Source: Candidatus Sulfopaludibacter sp. SbA3
GTDB lineage: Bacteria > Acidobacteriota > Terriglobia > Bryobacterales > Bryobacteraceae
Assembly (NCBI GenBank): GCA_945861255.1
Contig: CAMAUG010000223.1
Location: forward strand, 1-6,484
Direction: 5' to 3'
Length of the DNA: 6,484 nucleotides
Shown here: positions 1 through 6,364 of the stretch, piece after piece
Position numbering within the stretch: position 1 is the first letter of the stretch
Layout: each line of letters starts with the position of its first letter
Notes under the pieces: model-generated
The model's input: only the letters and a program-made list of their open reading frames with translations
Database searches by the model: none
Told to the model about the DNA's origin: nothing
Position numbers and translations under genes: made by a program

Positions 1-2
1 GT

Positions 3-848
3 GGAGAGATCATTGCGCGGGTGGACGCGCACTCGGCGGTGGCGCTGGATTACATCCGGCGATGCGTGGAACTACTGGACTCTTCGGGAGCCGACAACGC
101 CGGCGGCGTCATGCGAACCGTGGCTCAGGACCCCGGTTGGTGCGCCGAAGCCATTGTGGCCGCCCTGAGCCATCGCTTCGGCGTGGGCAATTCCTATTTC
201 CGCATCGGAGCGGGTGAACCGCGCTGGGTGGACACGGTGTTCGGCGGCTGCTGGCGGCGCGAAATCTTCGATCGTATCGGGCTCTTTCATCCGGATCTGG
301 AGCGCAGCCAGGATATGGAGTTCAGCCTGCGGCTCAAGGCCGCCGGGGGACGGACGATGCTATCGCCGGCGATCCGCAGCGATTATTTCGCGCGCACGCG
401 CTTTACGGATTTCGTGCGGCACAATTTTCGTAACGGCGAGTGGGCCATCGTGCCGTTTGTCCACTGCGCCAACATTCCGGTTTCCCAGCGTCACCTGATT
501 CCCTTGTTTTTCGTTCTAGCCCTGATGACGGCCGCGGCCCTCGCGCCATGGACGGCGATGCCGTGGCAGGCCGTGGGCCTGCCCTACACGCTGGCGAACG
601 TTACGGCGTCGCTCGACGCGGCCTTCCGGCGGCGCAGACCATCGCTGGCGGTCGCGGCGCCGCTCATTTTCTTGACGCTCCATCTGAGCTACGGGTTGGG
701 GAGCATCTCGGGAATCGTTCGCGCCTCGGGGATACTGTTACGCCGCTGGAGGGCCTCAGGCGCCCACCTGGCCGCCGCCGGACCGCCGCCGGTGAAGGTT
801 CGGGCCCAATCCGCGGGCTCCTCGCGGTTGCCCTCTCAAGACCAATAA
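3..848 (+). CDS. ExoA-like family 2 glycosyltransferase, 3' portion (start lies before the window)
   Basis: This is the C-terminal part of a GT2 glycosyltransferase that would add a sugar from a nucleotide donor to a lipid-linked glycan at the inner membrane face. The frame is open to the window edge and reads GEIIARVDAHS at 3-35. That is the end of the GT-A nucleotide-binding half, with the Asp-x-His form of the metal-binding motif seen in ExoA-type enzymes, so the GTG at 21 is internal and not the start. Next come an ADNAGGVM segment (near 93), GVGNSYFR (near 181), a DTVFGG segment (near 231) and RSQDMEF at about 303-323, whose Asp is the expected catalytic base. FRNGEW follows near 426. 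The C-terminal part carries hydrophobic membrane segments at about 495-560 and 645-717, as in succinoglycan ExoA homologues, then a basic low-complexity tail. The stop TAA at 846-848 shares its last base with the next ATG. The family call is firm; the sugar and linkage cannot be read from the sequence. Confidence 0.85.
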   Translation, partial: GEIIARVDAHSAVALDYIRRCVELLDSSGADNAGGVMRTVAQDPGWCAEAIVAALSHRFGVGNSYFRIGAGEPRWVDTVFGGCWRREIFDRIGLFHPDLERSQDMEFSLRLKAAGGRTMLSPAIRSDYFARTRFTDFVRHNFRNGEWAIVPFVHCANIPVSQRHLIPLFFVLALMTAAALAPWTAMPWQAVGLPYTLANVTASLDAAFRRRRPSLAVAAPLIFLTLHLSYGLGSISGIVRASGILLRRWRASGAHLAAAGPPPVKVRAQSAGSSRLPSQDQ

Positions 849-1972
849 TGCACAGCGCTCAACTTGCCCGTGCCATTCCGTTTTTCCCCTATCCTCAGGC
901 ATTCGTTCCGGAAGAGGACGATTTAACGGCGATCTTCCGCGACGTCGGCCGGCGCGGCGCTTTCATTCTGCAGGAAGACCTGCGGAGATTCGAAGACAAC
1001 CTGGCGCGATTTCTGGGAGTCCGGCACGCCGTGGGAGTCGCCAACGCCACCGACGGTTTGCTGATCGCCTTGCGTGCGGCGGGCGTGTGCGCCGGAGATG
1101 AGGTCGTGTTCAGTTCGCACACTATGGTGGCGACGGCGGCTGCCATCCATTTCGCGGGAGCGATTCCGGTGCCGGTCGAATGCGGCGCCGATCACCTGAT
1201 CGACCCGGAAGCGGCGGAGCGCGCCATCACGCCGCGCACGGCGGCTTTGCTGCCCACGCAGCTGAACGGGCGGACGGCCGACATGGACGCGCTCCGGGGC
1301 ATTGCACGGCGCCACAATCTGGCGATGGTCGAAGACGCCGCCCAGGCGTTGGGATCGCGCTTCCGAGGCGCGCACGCGGGAACCTTCGGGGACGCGGCCG
1401 TCTTCAGTTTTTTTCCCGCGAAGCTACTGGGATGCCTGGGGGATGGAGGCGCCGTAACGACCAACGACGCGGGCATCGCCGCGCGTGTAGCGGCGCTGCA
1501 CGATCATGGACGCGATGCGGGCGGGGAGGTGGCGGGCTGGGGGCTGAACTCCAGGCTCGATAATCTGCAGGCTGCGATTCTCGACTTTCGTCTGAGGAAA
1601 TACAGCGCAGCCATCGAGAGACGCCGAGCGCTGGCGGCGCTCTACCGCCGGGAACTGCAAGAAGTCGGCGAAATTATTCTTCCGCCAGGACCCGATCGCG
1701 ATCCAGACCACTTCGATGTGTATCAGAATTACGAAATCGAAGCCGAGCGCCGCGATGGGTTGCGGGAATTCCTGCAAGCGAATGGCATCGGCACGCTGAT
1801 CCCATGGGGTGGGAAAGCCGTTCACCAGTGGCCTGCGCTGGGATTTACGCAGCATCTTCCATTCACCGAACGCTTGTTTCAACGCGTTCTGCTGCTCCCC
1901 ATGCACCCATGGTTGAGTGCGGATGAAATCACGACGGTGTGCCGCGCCATACGGCGCTTTTATGGGAGATAA
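848..1972 (+). CDS. DegT/DnrJ/EryC1/StrS family PLP-dependent sugar aminotransferase
   Basis: The 374-residue product is full length for this fold-type I PLP family, which transfers an amino group (usually from glutamate) to a 3- or 4-keto nucleotide sugar. The Schiff-base lysine is Lys192 in FSFFPAKLLGCLGDGGAV. Its presence argues for an aminotransferase rather than a ColD-like dehydratase, which has His there. Other family marks are GVANATDGL (63-71) for the cofactor phosphate, QLNGRTADMD (138-147), and VEDAAQALGS (161-170), whose Asp163 should bind the pyridine nitrogen. The C-terminal domain carries HFDVYQNYEI and the IPWGGKAVHQ segment. The frame stays open far upstream (to 440), but that part overlaps the glycosyltransferase and has no family similarity. 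The ATG at 848 sits just before the IPFF motif where homologues begin. No Shine-Dalgarno is visible, and the TAATG overlap suggests translational coupling to the gene before. The exact keto-sugar substrate is unknown. Confidence 0.92.
   Translation: MHSAQLARAIPFFPYPQAFVPEEDDLTAIFRDVGRRGAFILQEDLRRFEDNLARFLGVRHAVGVANATDGLLIALRAAGVCAGDEVVFSSHTMVATAAAIHFAGAIPVPVECGADHLIDPEAAERAITPRTAALLPTQLNGRTADMDALRGIARRHNLAMVEDAAQALGSRFRGAHAGTFGDAAVFSFFPAKLLGCLGDGGAVTTNDAGIAARVAALHDHGRDAGGEVAGWGLNSRLDNLQAAILDFRLRKYSAAIERRRALAALYRRELQEVGEIILPPGPDRDPDHFDVYQNYEIEAERRDGLREFLQANGIGTLIPWGGKAVHQWPALGFTQHLPFTERLFQRVLLLPMHPWLSADEITTVCRAIRRFYGR
1964..1968 (+). promoter_or_regulatory. Probable ribosome binding site for the E1-alpha gene
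   Basis: GGGAG lies inside the last codons of the aminotransferase gene, 12 bases before the ATG at 1981. The spacing is longer than ideal. It nevertheless supports 1981 over the in-frame GTG at 1939, which would overlap the preceding gene by 34 bases and add 14 residues with no family similarity. Confidence 0.4.
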
Positions 1973-1980
1973 CACGATTC

Positions 1981-3051
1981 ATGTCAACGAGCACATGCGG
2001 AATCAAAGAACTGCCGGGCGGAACCCCGGCGAGGGACGAGGCAGGGCCGGCGGCAACTCCGTTCAGAGCGGACGGCGCGGATTCGCCGGATTGGCTCCTG
2101 CAGCGCTGGGGCGTCATGCTGCTGATCCGCCGCGCCGAAGAGGCTATCGCCGCCATGGTGGAAGCGGGGGAAGTCCGTTGCCCCTGCCATCTCTATATCG
2201 GTCAGGAAGCGGTGGCGGCGGGCGTGGCGGCGGCGCTCACGCCATCCGATACCGTGTGGGGCGGGCACCGGTCGCACGGCCATTATCTGGCCAAAGGCGG
2301 CTCGCTTGAAAAACTGTTCGCGGAAGTCCTGGGAAGAACCAGCGGGTGCTCGGGGGGGCGCGGCGGCTCCATGCACCTGGCGAGTCCGGAAGTGGGGATC
2401 TTCGGCACCGTTCCCATCGTGGCCGGGACCGTGCCGCTGGCAGTGGGCGCGGCGTTTGCTTCCCGCATGCGCGGCGGGAAGGACGTTGCAGTAGCCTTTT
2501 TTGGCGACGGGGCGCTCGAAGAGGGGCATCTGCACGAATCGTTGAACCTCGCCGCCGTATACCGTCTGCCGGTGTTGTTCGTGTGCGAGAACAATCTCTA
2601 TTCGAGCCACCTGCACTGGAGCGAGCGCCGCGTGGCGGACAATCTCGACCTGGCGGGCGAGTTTCACTCGGTGCCGGGGACGCGCGTCGACGGCAACGAT
2701 GCCGTGGCCGTGTACCGGGCCGCGCATCGGGCCATCGAAGGGGCGCGGCGAGGCGAGGGGCCTTCTTTGCTCGAATGCCGGACGTTCCGCTGGCGCGGCC
2801 ACGTGGGCGCGGGTTGGGACACCGATGTCGGCGTCGCGCGGCGGGGCGAACTCGCCGAATGGCTCAATCGCGACCCCCTTGCGCGCGTGGCGGAGCGGTT
2901 GGCGGTGCTGGGAGTCCACGATCTTGCGGCGCGCGAACGGGTTGTCCTGAACCGTGTGGCCGATGCGGTGGCGCGTGCGCGCGCGGGCGCTTCCCCGGAC
3001 CGCGGCCGCGTGCTCCAACACGTGTGGGCGGAGGCGGCATGCGCACCTTAA
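1981..3051 (+). CDS. Thiamine-diphosphate dehydrogenase E1 component, alpha subunit (surface-glycan cluster type)
   Basis: The 356-residue product belongs to the PDH/acetoin/branched-chain E1-alpha family, which binds ThDP at an alpha/beta interface and decarboxylates a 2-oxo acid. Family motifs occur in order: HLYIGQEAVAAGV (from 70), HRSHGHYLAKG (from 96), SGGRGGSMHL (from 124), and the ThDP-Mg signature from GDG at 175-177 to NN at 204-205, with standard spacing of about 30 residues. RWRGHVG (270-276) stands where classical E1-alpha chains have the phosphorylation-loop region. It resembles the EHVGP version that I recall from E1-like proteins of capsule and LPS clusters more than that of housekeeping PDH. 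The first 35 or so residues are a low-complexity extension. The gene follows the aminotransferase by 8 bases and overlaps the beta-subunit gene by 13 bases. No E2 or E3 gene is seen. The family and cofactor binding are secure. The substrate is unknown; an acyl transfer to a sugar or another glycan-related use is inferred from position. Confidence 0.9.
   Translation: MSTSTCGIKELPGGTPARDEAGPAATPFRADGADSPDWLLQRWGVMLLIRRAEEAIAAMVEAGEVRCPCHLYIGQEAVAAGVAAALTPSDTVWGGHRSHGHYLAKGGSLEKLFAEVLGRTSGCSGGRGGSMHLASPEVGIFGTVPIVAGTVPLAVGAAFASRMRGGKDVAVAFFGDGALEEGHLHESLNLAAVYRLPVLFVCENNLYSSHLHWSERRVADNLDLAGEFHSVPGTRVDGNDAVAVYRAAHRAIEGARRGEGPSLLECRTFRWRGHVGAGWDTDVGVARRGELAEWLNRDPLARVAERLAVLGVHDLAARERVVLNRVADAVARARAGASPDRGRVLQHVWAEAACAP
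3030..3034 (+). promoter_or_regulatory. Ribosome binding site for the E1-beta gene
   Basis: GGAGG lies within the end of the alpha-subunit gene, only 4 bases before the ATG at 3039. It supports that start and, with the 13-base gene overlap, suggests coupled translation of the two subunits at equal stoichiometry. Confidence 0.5.
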
Positions 3052-4049
3052 GTTACGTACAAGCCATCCGCGAGGCGCACGCGCAGCTGCTCGCGCGCGA
3101 TGCCCGCGTGTTTGTCATCGGACAAGGACTGTGGAGTCCGTGGTACGCGGGAGCGAGCCTGGAGGGCCTGGATCGCGAGTTCGGGCGCGAGCGGATGGTG
3201 GATTCTCCGGTTTCGGAAAACGCGGTTACGGGGCTGGCCGTGGGGGCGGCGCTGGTTGGAATGCGCCCTATTGTCTTTCATCCACGCATGGATTTCATGT
3301 TGCTGGCGATGGATTCCATCGTCAATCAGGCAGCTAACTGTTCGTACTTATTTGGAGGAACGATTTCCGTTCCGGTGGTAATCCGGGCCGTGATCAACCG
3401 CGGGGGCGAGCAGGGTGCGCAGCATTCCCAAGCCTTGCACGCCATGTTCATGCATGTGCCTGGATTGAAAGTGGTGATGCCCGCGACAGCCTATGATGCC
3501 AAGGGCCTGTTGATCGCGGCGCTCGAAGATCCCAACCCGGTCCTCTATATTGATGACCGCTGGCTGTATGCGGAAACCGGCGATGTACCCGAACAGGTGT
3601 ATCGCGTTCCCATCGGCCAGGCGGCGATACGCCGGACGGGGAGCGATGTCACGTTGATTGGAATTTCAACGATGGCGGCCCACAATCTGAAAGCCGCCGC
3701 CACGCTCGCCCGGGAAGGGATTGAGGCGGAAGTGATCGACTTGAGAAGCCTGAAGCCGTGGGACCGGGAAACCGTGTTCGCCAGCGTGCGCAAGACCGCA
3801 AGAGCCGTGGTGGCCGATCCCGGATGGCGGATGGCGGGAGCGGCGGCGGCCATCGCGGCGGAGATTTACGAAGCGGCGTTCGCTTCGCTGCGAGCGCCCG
3901 TTGAGCGTGTGACGCTGCCGGACGCGCCGGCGCCTTCCAGCCGCGCCGAGGAACTGGCGTATTATCCGGGCGAACACGAGATCGTGGAAGCGGCGCGGCG
4001 CGCCGTCGGTGCGGGACAGCCGGCGAAAGCGGCGCGCGGCGCGGCATGA
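3039..4049 (+). CDS. Thiamine-diphosphate dehydrogenase E1 component, beta subunit (transketolase-like)
   Basis: The 336-residue product is the partner of the preceding alpha subunit and has the usual length of an E1-beta chain. The N-terminal pyrimidine-binding domain carries DSPVSENAVTG (55-65). Glu60 is the residue expected to contact N1' of the ThDP aminopyrimidine. HPRMDFMLLAMD and VNQAAN follow, then GAQHSQALHA with His129 in the conserved active-site position, and PGLKVVMPAT. The transketolase C-terminal domain begins near 203 (DVTLIGIS) and includes VIDLRSLKPWD, ending in a TLPDAPAPSS segment typical of the family. Against housekeeping PDH-beta, the stretch around RGGEQGAQHSQ and the DRWLY motif look like the branch I recall from polysaccharide clusters. 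The start at 3039 has a GGAGG just upstream. Residues after about 325 are an Ala-rich tail. Catalytic residues look intact, so an active heterotetramer with the alpha subunit is likely; what it acts on is unknown. Confidence 0.9.
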   Translation: MRTLSYVQAIREAHAQLLARDARVFVIGQGLWSPWYAGASLEGLDREFGRERMVDSPVSENAVTGLAVGAALVGMRPIVFHPRMDFMLLAMDSIVNQAANCSYLFGGTISVPVVIRAVINRGGEQGAQHSQALHAMFMHVPGLKVVMPATAYDAKGLLIAALEDPNPVLYIDDRWLYAETGDVPEQVYRVPIGQAAIRRTGSDVTLIGISTMAAHNLKAAATLAREGIEAEVIDLRSLKPWDRETVFASVRKTARAVVADPGWRMAGAAAAIAAEIYEAAFASLRAPVERVTLPDAPAPSSRAEELAYYPGEHEIVEAARRAVGAGQPAKAARGAA

Positions 4050-4062
4050 AACGGATTGCATG

Positions 4063-4920
4063 ATGAAACGGACCCTGGACTTCAGCGTGGCATTTATGGG
4101 GATCGTGTTGCTGCTCCCATTGGGACTCGCGATCGCGCTGGCGATCTGGATGGAGGACCGGGCATCGCCGTGGTTTCGCGGCGTGCGCGTCGCGCGCGGC
4201 GGCGGGGATTTCCGGATGTTGAAATTTCGCAGCATGTATCCGGACGCCTGGAAGAACGGCGTCAACTCGACGGCGTCCGGCGACGCGCGCGTCACGCGCG
4301 TGGGGCGATGGCTGCGCGGCGCCAAGCTCGACGAGCTGCCGCAGTTGTGGAACGTATTGGTGGGCGACATGAGCCTGGTGGGCCCCCGGCCGCAGGTCCG
4401 CGCGGATGCCGATCTCTATACCTCCGAGGAGCGGCGCATGTGGAACGTCCGCCCGGGGATCACCGATCTAGCTTCCATTGTGTTTGCCGATGAAGGCGCG
4501 ATCCTGGCGGGCAGCGAAGACCCGGATTTGCTCTATAACCAGATCATCCGCCCGTGGAAGAGCCGCTTGGCGCTCCTGTATGTGGAGCGCCGGACGTTGG
4601 CGGCCGATTGCGCCATCGTGTTGTTGACCGCCGCCGCGCTGGTGAGGCGAACATGGGCGCTGCGCGGGGTTTCCTGGATACTGGCGACGTGGAAGGCGGA
4701 TAGAGTGTTGCAAACGATGGCCTCGCGGCGCGTGCCTCTCCAAGCCTATCCTCCTCCCGGAGCGGATGCGATTGTGACGAATTATCGAGCGGCGAATGAT
4801 CGAGCAGCGAACTCTCGTGCGTCGAGCGATCGCGCGGCCAATGACCACTCGGCGAATGATCGCCCGGCGAACGACCACCCGCTCGACGATCGCGACAGGG
4901 TACAGGGCACGGCGGCTTAG
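4063..4920 (+). CDS. Initiating sugar-phosphate transferase (bacterial sugar transferase, PglC/WcaJ family)
   Basis: This monotopic membrane enzyme would transfer a sugar phosphate from a nucleotide sugar to undecaprenyl phosphate, the first step of repeat-unit assembly. The sequence opens with a basic N-terminus and one hydrophobic membrane segment (about 7-30). Then come FRMLKFRSMYPDA (50-62), TRVGRWLRGAKLDELPQLWN with the catalytic Asp90-Glu91 pair, GDMSLVGPRPQ (101-111) and RPGITDLASI (130-139). A hydrophobic helix at about 179-194 is usual for the family. Residues 242-276 form a degenerate pentapeptide repeat rich in Arg, Asn and Asp, which is not part of the family domain. ATG codons at 4060 and 4063 are adjacent; 4063 gives the usual MKRxLD start. 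There is no strong Shine-Dalgarno, and the gap after the E1-beta stop is 13 bases. The domain call is firm, but the donor sugar cannot be told. Confidence 0.92.
   Translation: MKRTLDFSVAFMGIVLLLPLGLAIALAIWMEDRASPWFRGVRVARGGGDFRMLKFRSMYPDAWKNGVNSTASGDARVTRVGRWLRGAKLDELPQLWNVLVGDMSLVGPRPQVRADADLYTSEERRMWNVRPGITDLASIVFADEGAILAGSEDPDLLYNQIIRPWKSRLALLYVERRTLAADCAIVLLTAAALVRRTWALRGVSWILATWKADRVLQTMASRRVPLQAYPPPGADAIVTNYRAANDRAANSRASSDRAANDHSANDRPANDHPLDDRDRVQGTAA
4786..4890 (+). repeat. Degenerate 15-base tandem repeat encoding a pentapeptide tail
   Basis: Seven in-frame 15-base units encode RAAND, RAANS, RASSD, RAAND, HSAND, RPAND and HPLDD at the C-terminus of the sugar transferase. Period and frame agree throughout. 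GGCGAATGATCG occurs identically at 4791-4802 and 4851-4862, exactly four units apart. The consensus is [R/H]-x-x-N-D. The pattern points to expansion by slippage or unequal recombination followed by drift. The tail is hydrophilic and probably disordered; no function is known to me. Confidence 0.85.
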
Positions 4921-4924
4921 CGTC

Positions 4925-6364
4925 ATGAACGGACTTCTTTTCAAACACAGGCGCGGGGCGACGGAGTGCGCGCATGCGCTGCTGGCGGGGGTCTCGCTGG
5001 CGCTGGCGTTTCTGCTGCGGTTCGAGTTCTCGCTCTCTCCGGCGTATGGGCATATGCTGGTGTTGGCGCTGCCGGCGCTCATCGCCGTGAAGTTCAGTGT
5101 GTTTCGCGCATTTGCACTGCGCGACCTGGCATGGCGCCATGTGGGATTTGAAGACCTGTTGCGGATCGCGGCGGCGAATCTGGCGGCTTCCGTGGCGGCG
5201 GCGGGGATGCTGCGTTGGATGATCGGGCCGGGATTCCCCCGCTCGGTGTATATTCTCGATTTCTTGCTGTGCGCGGTGTGCATGGCCGCGGCTCGCGCGA
5301 TAGCCCGGGTGTTTTGCGAACGACGGCGCGGCGAGCGCCGGCGTAGTGGCTCCATCGAAAAGCCGGCGCGGCGCATTCTTCTGTATGGCGCCGGAGGCGC
5401 CGGCGTACGCGTTCTGGCCGAACTGCGCGCACATCCAGCGCTTGGGATGCAGCCGGTGGGTTTCATCGACGACGACCCGCACAAGCGCGATCTTCGGTTG
5501 GGGGGGCTCAAGGTTTTCGGCAACGGCGAGCAGTTAGGCGCTCTGGCCCGCCGCCATCGCGCCACGGAAGTTCTGGTGTCGATTCCCATGGCAACCGGGC
5601 CCCAGATGGGACGCATTCTGGAATACTGCCATGCGGCTGGAGTGGCGGCGAGAAAAATTCCGCGGTTGCCGGAGTGGATCGAGGCGCGCGTGCTTGTGGA
5701 TCAAATCCGCGACGTGCGGCTCGAAGACCTGCTGGGCCGCGAGCCGGTGCAAATCGAGGAAGCTGAAGTCCGGGGGGCGCTCGCCGGGAAAGTGGTGCTG
5801 GTGACCGGAGCGGCAGGTTCCATCGGGAGCGAGCTGTGCCGCCAGATCGCTGGTTTTGCCCCGGCCGCCCTGATCGGTCTCGATAACGCCGAGACCGCCC
5901 TGTACCACATCGATCAGGAAATGCGGGAGCGGTTTCCTAAAGTCCATTTCATCCCGGAGTTGGGTAGCATTCAGGATGAGAACCGTTTGTGCGAGGTATT
6001 CGTCCGGCACCGGCCGTTCGCCGTCTATCATGCGGCGGCCTACAAACATGTGCCGATGCTCGAGCACCATCCGTTTGAAGCCGTGGAAAATAACATTTTT
6101 GGAACCGCCAACCTGGCACGGGCCGCGGTGTCGCACGGCGCGAAGATCTTCGTTTTGGTGAGCTCTGATAAGGCCGTCCAGCCTACCAACATCATGGGCG
6201 CCACCAAGCGGGTGGCCGAACTGGTGTGTCTGGCCGGCCCTCCCACCGCTAGACGATCCAGGGACGGGGCGGCCTCGCCGAGGGCGGAAAGCCGCACGCG
6301 CTTCCTGGCCGTGCGCTTCGGCAACGTGCTGGGGTCTAACCCAAGTTCGTCACGGGTCCGTTGA
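4925..6364 (+). pseudogene. CapD/WbpM/FlaA1-type nucleotide-sugar dehydratase/epimerase, 3' end lost at an insertion junction
   Basis: Members of this family are membrane-anchored SDR enzymes that convert UDP-GlcNAc-type sugars to 4-keto-6-deoxy forms (4,6-dehydratase) or epimerise them. The visible 479 residues start with about four hydrophobic segments within residues 15-125. A first Rossmann-like domain follows (ILLYGAGGAG from 151, then GFIDDDPHKR). The SDR catalytic domain begins with VLVTGAAGSIGSEL, its glycine motif at 295-301. SSDKAVQPTN (from 413) and MGATK (424-428) give the Met-x3-Lys form of the active site typical of long WbpM/PglF/CapD enzymes. RFGNVLGS ends at residue 471 (base 6337). 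Homologues continue there for roughly 130-170 residues, but here only NPSSSRVR and a stop follow, in lower-GC DNA. Loss of the C-terminal substrate-binding part should inactivate the enzyme. An in-frame ATG at 4796 lies inside the sugar-transferase repeat and is rejected; 4925 starts 4 bases after that gene's stop. Confidence 0.88.

Noticed and set aside
440..847. Upstream extension of the aminotransferase frame, adding 136 residues
   Set aside because: It overlaps the well-supported glycosyltransferase in another frame and has no recognisable fold; it stays open because GC-rich DNA has few stops. The ATG at 848 matches where the family begins.
1984..3021. 345-residue open frame on the minus strand
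   Set aside because: It is antisense to the E1-alpha gene, has a His/Arg-rich composition typical of shadow frames, and shows no domain motif.
2346..3038. Possible fusion of an N-terminal domain to the E1-beta subunit in the same frame
   Set aside because: The sequence upstream of 3039 is the E1-alpha gene read out of frame. A ribosome site at 3030-3034 and the family start at MRTLSYVQAIREA support a separate 336-residue protein.
4786..4890. CRISPR array or pentapeptide-repeat-protein domain
   Set aside because: The units are 15 bases with no spacers and lie in frame within a gene. The residues do not fit the A(D/N)LXX pattern of the pentapeptide-repeat family.
4796..4924. Upstream extension of the CapD-like frame giving an Arg-rich N-terminus
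   Set aside because: This is the 15-base repeat of the sugar transferase read in a shifted frame. The ATG at 4925 starts just before the usual first membrane segment.
4468..5616. 382-residue open frame on the minus strand spanning the sugar transferase and CapD genes
   Set aside because: It is antisense to two genes with clear catalytic motifs, and its translation is low-complexity with no family signature.
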